IMG/VR virus record: IMGVR_UViG_3300046009_010293
Coordinates: 1-49,461 of that record
DNA: 49,461 nucleotides
Direction: 5' to 3' (one strand)
Source of the DNA: a virus
Under the pieces are notes generated by a model, which made no database searches, was not told where the DNA came from, and saw only the letters and a program-made list of their open reading frames with translations. The position numbers were made by a program, and so were the translations under genes. Positions 1 through 7,651 of the stretch are shown here, piece by piece (position 1 is the first letter of the stretch; each line of letters starts with the position of its first letter).

Positions 1-100
1 AAGGAGGAGCGCGTGGCTCACCCCCCGGGAGGACCCGAGGCCCTAAGGCGCGCCAGGCACACACCGAGGGCAGCTGCAGGCGCGCCAGCTGGTGGGCGCG

Positions 101-224
101 CACCACGCCCACCACCGGCACCACGCCCACCACCGGCACCACGCCCACCACCGGCACCAGGTGCACCACCGGCACCAGGTCACCACCGGCACCAGGTCAC
201 CACGCCCACCACCGGCACCAGGTC
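101..224. repeat. 18-bp tandem repeat array near the left end
   Basis: Three perfect head-to-tail copies of CACCACGCCCACCACCGG occupy 101-154. Degenerate units built from CACCAGGT and CACCACCGG follow, up to about 224. Two GGCGCGCC/GGCGCGCC-like palindromes precede the array (around 49-56 and 79-86). The array lies between the genome edge and the first promoter. Possible roles are iterons, terminase or cos-flanking sites, or simple slippage; the sequence alone does not decide. An open frame runs through it but has no ribosome binding site of its own. Confidence 0.85.
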
Positions 225-292
225 GCAAAGCTGCAAACAAAAAAAACCCATGAACTTAGGGTTTGTCCTAATAAATATTTTGAATTCTTTTG

Positions 293-321
293 TTGATGTA
301 ATACAAAGGGTGGGATATACT
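293..321 (+). promoter_or_regulatory. sigma70 promoter for the left-end plus-strand genes
   Basis: The -35 box TTGATG (293-298) and -10 box TATACT (316-321) are separated by exactly 17 bp in an AT-rich stretch, 75 bp upstream of the first good start codon. A short inverted repeat TTAGG-GTTTGT-CCTAA lies at about 257-272 and could be an operator or upstream element. This is the best-looking consensus promoter in the window and would drive the genes from 397 to 5064. Confidence 0.7.
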
Positions 322-396
322 GACACCACTGCAGCAAAATCGCTGCAGCAACCTTCAAGCCGCTACCCAAAATCGGGAAGGCGCAGGAGAAATCAA

Positions 397-1149
397 ATGA
401 ACGCATCTACCGTCACTCGCGACGCCTTTGGCTCAATCACCAAAGGCGAGGCCCTGACCACGGCCCGCGCCCTGGTCACCATGGCCAAAGCAAAAATTCC
501 CCCAGCTTATGACGAAATGAGCTGGGGCCGCTCGGGCAAAGAGCGCGGCCACCGCATCGGCTATGCCTGTCACCACGAAATTTATGACGTCAACGCCGAA
601 GGCACCCGCGCCCTGGTGTGCGTGCGCGAAGTAGAGGGTACAAAGTACGGTGTCAAAACACTCATCAAAGAGTATTTTGTAGTCGCCCGACACGGGCTTG
701 GTGTGCGGGTGCTGCCCGCAAACAAAGCGGTTGCAGCCAAAGCCGCCAAGGCCGCTGGCGAAACCCTGGGCATGGCGATTGATGTGGCCCTGGGCAAAGC
801 CAAGCTGCCCGTCAAGCCCGCCGAAATCAAGACTGGTTACAAGCTGTTGGTGCGCAGTGATGATGGCTTTGTCTCGGCTTGGGACGGCAGCGCCTGGCAA
901 ATCGGCAAGGCCCGCGTCGAGGCCGCAAGCGACAACCACACCGGGGGTTTTTACTACTACGCCGATTTGGCGGAAGCACTTGAAGCCGCCGACGCAAATG
1001 ACGTTTTTGGCAGTGCCCGCGAGCACAACCGCTTGGCAGTCGTCGAAGTGCAGGCCAGTGGTCGCCACTATGCCCACCGTGCCGCCCATGGAACCAAGCT
1101 GTGCGCCACTCGCGTGATGCCTGTGCGTGAAATTGCGTCAACCCTTTAA
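397..1149 (+). CDS. Hypothetical phage protein, 250 aa
   Basis: The start was chosen at 397 because AGGAGA (385-390) sits just upstream; the open frame continues further 5' only through the tandem repeat and promoter. The N-terminal half is strand-rich with a conserved-looking RSGKERGHRIGY segment. A lysine/alanine linker (about residues 105-145) follows. The C-terminal part ends with a GFYYYADLAEALEAAD...VVEVQASG...KLCATRVMPVREI pattern, which loosely resembles DUF7666-type domains seen in phages; that resemblance is tentative. It is the first gene after the promoter at 293-321 and is followed 22 bp later by another small gene, so probably co-transcribed. Function unknown. Confidence 0.8.
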   Translation: MNASTVTRDAFGSITKGEALTTARALVTMAKAKIPPAYDEMSWGRSGKERGHRIGYACHHEIYDVNAEGTRALVCVREVEGTKYGVKTLIKEYFVVARHGLGVRVLPANKAVAAKAAKAAGETLGMAIDVALGKAKLPVKPAEIKTGYKLLVRSDDGFVSAWDGSAWQIGKARVEAASDNHTGGFYYYADLAEALEAADANDVFGSAREHNRLAVVEVQASGRHYAHRAAHGTKLCATRVMPVREIASTL

Positions 1150-1171
1150 TTTACAAACCCAAGGAGAAATC

Positions 1172-1360
1172 ATGAACGTGTACATCAAAACAGACAGCTC
1201 GCAACAATTTGCGGCCGTCCGCGCAACACGCGCACAGGTGCTCAAAGTGATGCCGGACGCGGTATTTGTTGGTGCAACAAAAAAAATGCGTGAGATGGCC
1301 AGCCTGGGCGTCATCCCGACACTGCGAATCACCGACGATGGCCGTCTTGGCTATCTCTGA
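1172..1360 (+). CDS. Small hypothetical protein, 62 aa
   Basis: The start at 1172 is supported by AAGGAGA nine bases upstream. The product is a small mixed alpha/beta protein: MNVYIKTDSS, a helix with RATRAQVLKVMP, then a TLRITDDGRLGYL end. No catalytic motif, signal peptide or membrane segment is visible. It follows the 250-aa gene closely and is probably in the same transcript. I do not recognise the family. Confidence 0.7.
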   Translation: MNVYIKTDSSQQFAAVRATRAQVLKVMPDAVFVGATKKMREMASLGVIPTLRITDDGRLGYL

Positions 1361-1411
1361 TCCAAGCCTGATTTTTTAACCGCCTCCTATTGGGGCATTC
1401 AAAGGGCATCT

Positions 1412-1858
1412 ATGCCAAAACACAGCCTGTATTTTTCCGCGCCCATGTACGAAAAACTCGACGTTGACCACGACGGCCCCGAGGGCTTGAGCGCCCGCGT
1501 GTCCAGTCTTTGCGACGCAGCAATTGAAGTACTCAAAGACAACGTGCCCCCTATGGCTTTGCGGGAATGGCAGGCCACGCTGTCAATTTTAAACGGGGTC
1601 ATGCACCCCAACGAATTCGGCCCCCAAGCCGTTGCCGACTCGGTCTATTTTTCAATTCTTGAGTCGGGGCCAGATGTCAACCAGCAGTTTGGCGTCAATG
1701 CCGTTTCAATGGCTAAGCGCTTTCAAGCCCTGCCCCTGGTGTCACAGCTGGCCGTGGTCGAGGTGTGCCGCCGCTTTTGGGTGCGTAAAGACGTAAATGC
1801 CAGATTCGACAATTACCGCGATATTTTGGGTGCGCACGGGGCCAAATTCACTGATTAA
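1412..1858 (+). CDS. Hypothetical protein, 148 aa
   Basis: ATG at 1412 follows a weak AAAGGG site. The protein begins MPKHSLYFSAPMYEKLDVDHDG and is mostly helical, with acidic and alanine-rich helices and no transmembrane segment. No known motif was recognised. It sits between two unknown plus-strand genes and 92 bp upstream of the 806-aa gene, which has its own strong ribosome binding site. The spacing suggests one operon of unknown, probably early or accessory, function. Confidence 0.7.
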   Translation: MPKHSLYFSAPMYEKLDVDHDGPEGLSARVSSLCDAAIEVLKDNVPPMALREWQATLSILNGVMHPNEFGPQAVADSVYFSILESGPDVNQQFGVNAVSMAKRFQALPLVSQLAVVEVCRRFWVRKDVNARFDNYRDILGAHGAKFTD

Positions 1859-1950
1859 ATTTCACTCCCAGGCCCTGCGATCCAGGGCCTCACAGTGCAA
1901 TTTCGCACAACACCGCCAGGCGCAGCGCCCGGCAGCTTTAGGAGTAAACC

Positions 1951-4371
1951 ATGCAAGCAATCAACGCCCAGAGCATCATTAACCAACTGGCACAACTGGC
2001 CATCACGGCAAGCGAAGGCGACATATGCGGACCTGTCAATTTTGTGACTGTGCGCACAAGCGAGCGCGGATCTGTCCGCCTGCGCAACTTGCGCAGCAAC
2101 ATTGAGGCATACGCGGCCAGAGTGCGCAAAAATGCCGCTGCTTTTGGCGGTGGTTTGATCAAAAAACCAAAGGCAGGCCCAGCCATCATCTGGCCTGCCG
2201 GGTCAGTGAAACTGGTGGCCGAGATGCTCGAGGACGGCGACAAAGCAGGGGCCGCCACTCTTGCAATCCAAAAATGTGGCGCATTGTTTTTTATGTGGGG
2301 CTCGACCCCTTTTATGGCATGGGCACCCCAGGCAGTGGAAGGCCTGCCCGATTGTTTGGCCTCAGTGCGCAGCTCTTGTGCTGAAAACAAATGGCAGGTA
2401 ATCCACACAGAAACCGGCCGAAAGCTTGGCGACAACTTTTCAAGCCGCAAAGCCGCAGAGCAAAGCGCCCTGGACGCATGGGCCAATAAGCTTAACGACG
2501 CACAGCGCGCCCAGGTGCCCGCCATGAGCAAAGACCACAGCACCGAACAAGCACGCGCCCAATATTTGGCAGCAGCAGGCATTACCACTACCGAAGACCT
2601 GCAGGCCGACCCCGCACCCGTGCGCAAAGCAGCCAAAGCCACAGCTGTAGCCGTGATCGAAAGCGCCACCGAAATAGCAGCAGTGGCCGCCGTGGTGGCC
2701 ATCGCTCAGGCCCAGGCCAGCAGCGCAGCCGACCAGGTGGCGGCCGAGGCAACCCAAGCCGAGACCGAGGCCCTGCCCGAGCTGGTGACCGCTGAGGCCG
2801 AGGCCGACACGGTGGCCACGGTGGCGCAGGCCAACTACAGCGCACCGCTCAAGACCTTGACGCAGGCACCGGCGGGTCACTGTATGGCGTCGCTCAAGAC
2901 CCCGGCGGCAGATTTGCGCCACGAGTTTGGGCGCGCCAGTGTGCAGCGCAGCGCCGGTCGATCTGGCGCATGGTCGGCGGGTTTGTTTCGCAGTGATTCA
3001 GGGCGCGCGGCTTTGATGTTTGTTGGGCGTGATGGTGCGCACCACTTCAGCGACTATGAAACCGGATCTGAGCGCATGCGCGCCCTGCAGGCCATGGCCA
3101 GGCAGGCCGAGGCCGAGGCCGCACGCACGGCGGCCGATGGGGGGCATGGCCTGCAGAACGAGGCGCAGCCACGCAGCCAAAGCCAGGGCCAATCACAGCC
3201 ACAGCCACACGACCACGACCAGGCACACGCCCACGACCAGGCGGCCGAATGTGAGGAGCGCAACGACCACGGCGGGGCGCTGATGTGGCGGTGCATCGCG
3301 GCAGGGCGTCACGACTTGGCCGAGCGCGTGAGGGCCTGCAACACCCGGCAAGACCAGGCCGGATACTTGACCCCTGAAATCGGGCGCGCACGCGACACGA
3401 TCGCGCAGGAGTTGCGGGACTACATGGGATCGCTCAAGACCCAGGGGGCAAACACCCCCAGCGACTACATGGACCCCCTCAAGACCTTACCAGCGGTTGC
3501 AGGTTTTGAGCGTGCGAGGCCCTTGCGTGTTGATTTGCGGCTTTTGCTCAAAGGGGGCATGAGCATGGGGCAGTTGGTGGGCTTGGGGGTGAATTATTCG
3601 GGTGACCGGGCCAACCCAGCCCGCACGGGCGCTATTGTCAGCGCTGAGCCCTGCAAGTATTACGGGGTTCGGGTTGGCTTGGCTTTTGAAGATGGCAGCG
3701 AATGGGCAACCGATGCCCGCAGCTTTGGCGACAGCCCAGGCAACCGCTACGCCTTGAACTGGAAATACCACGGCGCGCCTTACTTGGCCCAACTGCAGGC
3801 GGCGCAAGCAGCCAAAAAGGCCAGCGAAAGCAGCGCCAAAGAGCGGGCCCAACACGCACACGCTCAAGACCTTGCGCGCTTGTCGGTAGAGTTTGCGCAC
3901 CTTGAGCGCGCCGAGGGCAAGCACCACGGCGGCCTGATGGCGGCGCGCAACATTCGGACTGTGCTCAAGCACGCATTCAAGACCGCTTATCCGGCGGTCA
4001 AATTCAGCGTGAAAAGCGATTACAGCAGCTGTTCGGTGAGTTGGACCGACGGCCCCAGCCAGGACGCGGTAGATGCACTTTTGGCACCGTTTGACATTGG
4101 GCGCAGTGACGCCCAAAACGATTATTTTTACACCGAGGGAACGGCATTTTCTGAGCTATTCGGGGGCGTGCAATACCTCAACACAAAGCGCGACTGCAGT
4201 CCCGCCATGGTTCAGGCCGCGATTGATGCCGAGTTTGCCGACTACTCAGAAAAACCCACAGTTCAGGATTGGGAAAAAGCGACGGGCATGCTCGACCATC
4301 ACCACAACTTGAGAAGCAGGATCTATGGATGCTTGCGTGCCATGAGTGCCCCAACACATGCCAAAGCCTGA
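1951..4371 (+). CDS. Large multidomain protein with an LPD29-like polyvalent-protein domain, 806 aa
   Basis: TTTAGGAG (1937-1944) supports the ATG at 1951. Residues 1-210 form a folded N-terminal region. Residues 215-290 are an alanine/glutamate-rich helix. Residues about 385-435 are low-complexity Gln/His/Ser. A compact domain follows at about 525-620 (LKGGMSMGQLVGLGVNYSG). Residues about 660-750 contain KFSVKSDYSSCSVSWTDGPS, resembling LPD29, a domain that occurs as an appendage in phage and plasmid polyvalent proteins. Such proteins are often thought to be injected with DNA or to counter host defences; that role is inference. Five copies of a dispersed DNA repeat lie inside the gene: four are read as PLKT or SLKT peptides and one, at 3852-3873, is read in a different frame. 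Confidence 0.75.
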   Translation: MQAINAQSIINQLAQLAITASEGDICGPVNFVTVRTSERGSVRLRNLRSNIEAYAARVRKNAAAFGGGLIKKPKAGPAIIWPAGSVKLVAEMLEDGDKAGAATLAIQKCGALFFMWGSTPFMAWAPQAVEGLPDCLASVRSSCAENKWQVIHTETGRKLGDNFSSRKAAEQSALDAWANKLNDAQRAQVPAMSKDHSTEQARAQYLAAAGITTTEDLQADPAPVRKAAKATAVAVIESATEIAAVAAVVAIAQAQASSAADQVAAEATQAETEALPELVTAEAEADTVATVAQANYSAPLKTLTQAPAGHCMASLKTPAADLRHEFGRASVQRSAGRSGAWSAGLFRSDSGRAALMFVGRDGAHHFSDYETGSERMRALQAMARQAEAEAARTAADGGHGLQNEAQPRSQSQGQSQPQPHDHDQAHAHDQAAECEERNDHGGALMWRCIAAGRHDLAERVRACNTRQDQAGYLTPEIGRARDTIAQELRDYMGSLKTQGANTPSDYMDPLKTLPAVAGFERARPLRVDLRLLLKGGMSMGQLVGLGVNYSGDRANPARTGAIVSAEPCKYYGVRVGLAFEDGSEWATDARSFGDSPGNRYALNWKYHGAPYLAQLQAAQAAKKASESSAKERAQHAHAQDLARLSVEFAHLERAEGKHHGGLMAARNIRTVLKHAFKTAYPAVKFSVKSDYSSCSVSWTDGPSQDAVDALLAPFDIGRSDAQNDYFYTEGTAFSELFGGVQYLNTKRDCSPAMVQAAIDAEFADYSEKPTVQDWEKATGMLDHHHNLRSRIYGCLRAMSAPTHAKA
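2832..2901 (+). repeat. Dispersed repeat, pair 1 (inside the 806-aa gene)
   Basis: Two copies carry the core CGCTCAAGACC. Copy one is AACTACAGCGCACCGCTCAA plus GACCTT, and copy two is GTATGGCGTCGCTCAAGACC. The CTCAAGACC cores are at 2848-2856 and 2893-2901, exactly 45 bp apart. They are translated as NYSAPLKTL and CMASLKTP. They belong to the same repeat family as the tandem array at 5073-5157. Confidence 0.85.
3418..3486 (+). repeat. Dispersed repeat, pair 2 (inside the 806-aa gene)
   Basis: Two copies (GACTACATGGGATCGCTCAA..., GACTACATGGACCCCCTCAA...) have CTCAAGACC cores at 3433-3441 and 3478-3486. They are again 45 bp apart, the same spacing as pair 1. They are translated as DYMGSLKTQ and DYMDPLKTL. 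Confidence 0.85.
3852..3873 (+). repeat. Dispersed repeat copy in a second reading frame
   Basis: ACACGCACACGCTCAAGACC matches the array unit ACACGCACCCGCTCAAGACC at all but one base. It is read in a different codon phase (QHAHAQDL) from the PLKT copies. The match is therefore at the DNA level and not a repeated peptide motif. Confidence 0.75.
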
Positions 4372-4388
4372 CACAAACACAAACACCC

Positions 4389-4451
4389 CAGGGCGCCAAA
4401 GCGTGCCCAGCGTCGCCCGGCGGCATTGTCGCCGGGCGAGCTGGCGCCCTG
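4389..4451 (+). other. Nested perfect hairpins between two genes
   Basis: The outer arms CAGGGCGCCA (4389-4398) and TGGCGCCCTG (4442-4451) pair perfectly over 10 bp. The inner arms CGCCCGGCG (4414-4422) and CGCCGGGCG (4430-4438) pair perfectly over 9 bp around a 7-nt loop. There is no T-tract, so this is not a canonical intrinsic terminator. It lies between the 806-aa gene and the helix-turn-helix gene, whose start is 23 bp downstream. Possible roles are an RNA processing site, attenuator or leader structure. Confidence 0.7.
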
Positions 4452-4473
4452 CCCGCAACCGAAAGAGTCAACC

Positions 4474-5064
4474 ATGAACCACCAAACATCCAAAGGCCAA
4501 CTACACACACCCGCTCAAGACCCAAGCCAGGGCACCATGACGGGCGCTGAGCTGGACACCTTGCGCCGGGCTTGCGGTTGGGACCGGGAGGACTTGGCCG
4601 ACTTGTGCCAGGTGCAAACGCGCACCATTAAGCACTGGCAAAGCGGGCGCGCAACCGTGCCTGACCAGGTGGCGCGCTTTGTCAGGGCGCAGGCGCTTTG
4701 GCTGCAGCATCTGACGGCGCGCACATTGCGGGAATATGCCGACGTGCTGGAGCTGGCCAGGGCCGACAAGCTGGGCGCGCCGCTTGAAGTAGTTTTGGTG
4801 CGCTACAAGGACTACGCGCACATTGTGGCGGGCAAGGGCTTAGAGACGCTCACGCCACCCCTGCACGCGGCGCTGACTTTGCGGGTGATGTTGGCCCTGC
4901 AGGCGCAAGGCTTGGTGGTGCGCTTGGTTTGGTTTGACCCGGTGGCGTTTGGCGAATGGGCCAAGCGCCAAGGGGTTGGCGACACCCCGGCCAGTCGCTC
5001 CGCTTGGGCCGCCGGTGAGGGTCTGGACGCGCAGATGCACGCCCACGGAAGCGGGCCGGACTGA
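4474..5064 (+). CDS. Helix-turn-helix DNA-binding protein, 196 aa (or 175 aa from 4537)
   Basis: The conserved part begins MTGAELDTLRRACGWDREDL and continues ADLCQVQTRTIKHWQSGRAT, an HTH of the Cro/C1 or YdiL (DUF1870) type. That type often starts directly at MTGAEL. The start at 4474 has a weak GAAAGAG site; the alternative is 4537. The 21 extra residues of the longer form are largely a copy of the dispersed repeat read as LHTPAQDP, so the repeat may have extended the gene or may lie in its leader. The C-terminal 110 residues are a helical domain of unknown role. It ends beside the tandem array at 5073. Confidence 0.75.
   Translation: MNHQTSKGQLHTPAQDPSQGTMTGAELDTLRRACGWDREDLADLCQVQTRTIKHWQSGRATVPDQVARFVRAQALWLQHLTARTLREYADVLELARADKLGAPLEVVLVRYKDYAHIVAGKGLETLTPPLHAALTLRVMLALQAQGLVVRLVWFDPVAFGEWAKRQGVGDTPASRSAWAAGEGLDAQMHAHGSGPD
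4499..4522 (+). repeat. Dispersed repeat copy at the start of the HTH gene
   Basis: AACTACACACACCCGCTCAA followed by GACC matches the 31-bp array unit with one or two changes. The core CTCAAGACC is at 4514-4522. It lies between two candidate start codons, 4474 and 4537, so it is either N-terminal coding sequence or leader. Confidence 0.8.
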
Positions 5065-5072
5065 GCGGGCCA

Positions 5073-5157
5073 ACTACACGCACCCGCTCAAGACCTTGGG
5101 GCGACTACACGCACCCGCTCAAGACCTTGGGGCGACTACACATACCCGCTCAAGACC
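5073..5157 (+). repeat. Tandem 31-bp repeat array, 2.8 copies, filling a convergent intergenic gap
   Basis: The unit ACTACACGCACCCGCTCAAG plus ACCTTGGGGCG starts at 5073, 5104 and 5135, an exact 31-bp period. The last copy stops at the reversed stop codon of the minus-strand zinc-finger gene (5158-5160). The first copy starts 8 bp after the HTH gene's stop. The whole gap between these convergent genes is therefore repeat. There is no hairpin plus T-tract, so it is not an obvious terminator, and no unique spacers are present, so it is not a CRISPR array. Confidence 0.9.
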
Positions 5158-5379
5158 TCACCCCGCAGCATCCAACGCCTTGAGCGCCTGCAAGATCGCC
5201 GCTTTGCTGGGTGCGCCTTGGTGGCGGGCGATGCTGGCGAACATGGCTTGCTGCGCGCCTTTGAGTGGACGCGCTGAGCGGATCAAGCGGGCGCAGCATT
5301 GGGTGCAGGTCATGCTGTACAACCCACTGAGCGGCTGTTGTTTGAAGTATTCGCAAGAGGTACATGGGGTGCTGGTCAT
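5158..5379 (-). CDS. Small cysteine-rich, probably zinc-binding protein, 73 aa
   Basis: The start at 5379 forms an ATGA overlap with the helicase stop, so it is probably translationally coupled to it. The N-terminus carries CTSCEYF and, about 15 residues later, CTQCC: two CxxC pairs that could bind one zinc ion. The rest is a basic helical tail (RSARPLKGAQQAMFASIARH). It is the last gene of the leftward early operon and its stop abuts the tandem repeat array. A role in DNA or RNA binding during replication is likely by position, but the family is not recognised. Confidence 0.75.
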   Translation of the reverse strand: MTSTPCTSCEYFKQQPLSGLYSMTCTQCCARLIRSARPLKGAQQAMFASIARHQGAPSKAAILQALKALDAAG

Positions 5380-6755
5380 AACTCGGGTTTGCTGCCAAAG
5401 CGGCCGCCGGGTTTGAAGGGTGGTGAGCCCGTCCAGTTGGTGAATTGGGTTTGTGAGCCCTCGTAGTGCAGGTGTAGCAACCCTGTCCGGCCCTGCCGGT
5501 TTTTGGCAACGCTCAGTTTGGCGTAGTTTTGCCACTCTGGCCCCAGGTCGGGGTTGGCCATAATGGGGCGTTTGATGAAGACAACGATGTCAGCATCTTG
5601 CTCAATGGCCCCGCTGTCTCGCAGATCGCTCAACATCGGCATTTGGTCTGGGCGCTCTTCGGCTTTGCGGCTGAGCTGGGCCAAGCACAGCACGCAAATT
5701 TGCAGTTCTTTGGCCAGCGCTTTGAGGCCGCGGCTGATTTCCTCAAGCTGGGTGTTTCGGTTGGCTTTGCTGTCCAAGCCTTGCATGAGGCCAATGTAGT
5801 CGACCACCAGCACATTAAGCCCATGCACCCGCTTGAGCGCCCGGGCTTTAGAGCGCACCTGGTTGATGTTCAAGCCGCCTTGGTCGCTGATGTGCAGGTT
5901 CAGCGTTCTGGCCCGCTCAACACCCTCGACCACACAATTCCAGTCCAGCCCCTGCCCGCGTGCTGGCCGCTTGACGGATGACAAACTCACACGCCCCAGC
6001 ATCGCCGTCAAGCGGTCATTCAATTGCGAGTGGCTCATTTCCATGCTCAGCAGGCCCACGGTGTAGCTCTCGGCCATGTTGACGCCAATGGTCAGGCCAA
6101 GCGCTGTTTTGCCCATGCTGGGGCGTGCGCCCACAATGATCAAATCACCAGGTAACGCGCCGCCATCAAGGTAGTCATCCAAATCAAACAAGCCCGTTGG
6201 CCATGCCTGAATCTTGCCGTCTTGCCGGTCTTGCAAAACCTGCATATGCCCACCCATGCCGTCAAAGGCGCTGACCCAATCGTCTTGAGGCGCATCCACC
6301 ACCAGGCCCGCCAACAGGCCTTGGGCCTTGTCGATGCGCTCGGCAATGGGGGTGTCGTGGTCGGCGGCCAAATCGATGCACTCGCCGCCCACACCCATGA
6401 GCTGGCGCGACTGGAAGCGCTCGACCACCAGGTCGGCATAGCGCCGCAAATTGGCCGCGCTGGGCACAAACTGCGCCAAGGCATTCAGCTCCTCAAGGCT
6501 GGCCGTGCCCCCCAAAGCGGCGGCCATGGTCAGTACATCGCAGCCCTTGCCAGCGGCCAACTGGCGGGCCAGCTCGGCAAAAATGGCCCGGTTTTGACTG
6601 CCCGAAAAATGCTCTGGCCGCAGCTTGTCGCCCAGCCTTTCCCAAGCCGAATTGTCCAGCAGCAAACAGCCCAAAATCGCATGCTCAGCCGTCGCAGCAG
6701 CGGCGGCAGATGTGGCCGCTTGGGCGTCTGCAGCGCGGGAATCGTAGCCCCTCAT
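5376..6755 (-). CDS. dnaB: Replicative DNA helicase, DnaB family
   Basis: At 459 aa it is the usual length for a phage DnaB-type hexameric helicase, which unwinds the fork 5' to 3' using ATP. The N-terminal domain starts with EHAILGCLLLDNSAWERLGD. The Walker A motif GARPSMGKT is at residues 209-217. Downstream are LNVLVVDYIGLM (Walker B), EISRGLKALAKEL, CLAQLSRKAEERP and SDLRDSGAIEQDADIV, all hallmarks of the family. It overlaps the upstream loader/initiator gene by ATGA and the downstream zinc-finger gene by ATGA, so the three form a replication module. Confidence 0.97.
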   Translation of the reverse strand: MRGYDSRAADAQAATSAAAAATAEHAILGCLLLDNSAWERLGDKLRPEHFSGSQNRAIFAELARQLAAGKGCDVLTMAAALGGTASLEELNALAQFVPSAANLRRYADLVVERFQSRQLMGVGGECIDLAADHDTPIAERIDKAQGLLAGLVVDAPQDDWVSAFDGMGGHMQVLQDRQDGKIQAWPTGLFDLDDYLDGGALPGDLIIVGARPSMGKTALGLTIGVNMAESYTVGLLSMEMSHSQLNDRLTAMLGRVSLSSVKRPARGQGLDWNCVVEGVERARTLNLHISDQGGLNINQVRSKARALKRVHGLNVLVVDYIGLMQGLDSKANRNTQLEEISRGLKALAKELQICVLCLAQLSRKAEERPDQMPMLSDLRDSGAIEQDADIVVFIKRPIMANPDLGPEWQNYAKLSVAKNRQGRTGLLHLHYEGSQTQFTNWTGSPPFKPGGRFGSKPEL

Positions 6756-7651
6756 GCGGCGTCTCCAGTTTTTTCAATCACGTGTTTCATGCCTTTTTCG
6801 GTCAACAAAAAATCAAAGTCGCAGCGCCACCCGGCGTGAGGCCCGGCGCGGGCAATTCGGCCCATCAAAAAGTCGTTGTCTCGGGCTCGGGCAAAGTATT
6901 CGCCCAGCCAAGCCATGGCCTCGTTGGGCCCCGTGGCACGGGGCGTGCCGTCTGATTTTTTGGACGTGAGCACCCACCGCCAAAGCGTGCCAATCGCTCG
7001 TTTTCGCCCGGCGTTCAAAAGTTTGACTCGAGGGAGTTCAGGGAGTTTTTCGTGAAAAACATCGACCACCGCTTGCGTTTGGCAAGGTGGCAGACCGGTC
7101 GGCAGCTTTGCTGGCGACGTATGTATTTCTTCTCTTACTCTTTCTCTTTCTCTAGGTAACGCACTGGTAACGCTTTGAGCGTTAGTTTTTTCTTCATCTC
7201 GCGTTAGCGGCTCTTGAAAAGCATGTTTTTCAGGCTGGTTCAGGCCTTCATCAGCACCATCGCCCAGGCCTTCACCCAAGCCTTCACCCAAGCCTTCAAC
7301 GCCCTGCAAAGCCTTGTGCTTGGCCACGCGCTTGGCCGTCTCGCAGCGCTTTTTGGCTGACGAACCGTTGTGCCGCTCAAAGTCCACAATGCGCACCCCG
7401 TCAGGGTGATCTGCCAACCAGTCGATCTGGCAAAGCGCATCGCCAAACCCCGATAACCCGGTTTTGCGGTCGATCTGGCGCAAGCTCAGGCCCGGCATCA
7501 CCCCGTCCTCAGTGTGCTGGTCGGCTGTGGCCCAAAGCCAATACAAAGCACCCACCACGGCAGCCTCTGAGCTGTTGGTCAAGTCCACCAACCGGGCAAC
7601 CCGTGGGTCATCCCACAAATTGCCACGCATCTTGATCCAATCACCCGCCAT
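6752..7651 (-). CDS. Phage replication initiator / helicase-loader-like protein, 299 aa
   Basis: The protein starts MAGDWIKMRGNLWDDPRVAR, typical of the winged-helix N-terminus of phage O or replisome-organiser proteins. Domain order is: N-terminal DNA-binding region (1-120), a basic stretch (AKKRCETAKRVAKHK), short GLGE repeats, a disordered linker, and a C-terminal helical domain (AMAWLGEYFARARDNDFLMG) like that of DnaT/O-type proteins that recruit helicase. A frame upstream of 7651 is open but only overlaps the preceding gene; the ATG lies inside the TATGGCGGGTGA end of that gene. Its stop overlaps the dnaB start (ATGA). Direct pairing with DnaB supports a loader role. Confidence 0.8.
   Translation of the reverse strand: MAGDWIKMRGNLWDDPRVARLVDLTNSSEAAVVGALYWLWATADQHTEDGVMPGLSLRQIDRKTGLSGFGDALCQIDWLADHPDGVRIVDFERHNGSSAKKRCETAKRVAKHKALQGVEGLGEGLGEGLGDGADEGLNQPEKHAFQEPLTRDEEKTNAQSVTSALPRERERVREEIHTSPAKLPTGLPPCQTQAVVDVFHEKLPELPRVKLLNAGRKRAIGTLWRWVLTSKKSDGTPRATGPNEAMAWLGEYFARARDNDFLMGRIARAGPHAGWRCDFDFLLTEKGMKHVIEKTGDAA

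Noticed and set aside
13-396. 5' extension of the first gene through the tandem repeat
   Set aside because: No ribosome binding site near the upstream ATG, the stretch is low-complexity Pro/Ala repeat, and a consensus promoter (293-321) and AGGAGA site lie before the ATG at 397.
5073-5157. CRISPR array
   Set aside because: The 31-bp units are directly adjacent with no unique spacers, and copies occur inside genes.
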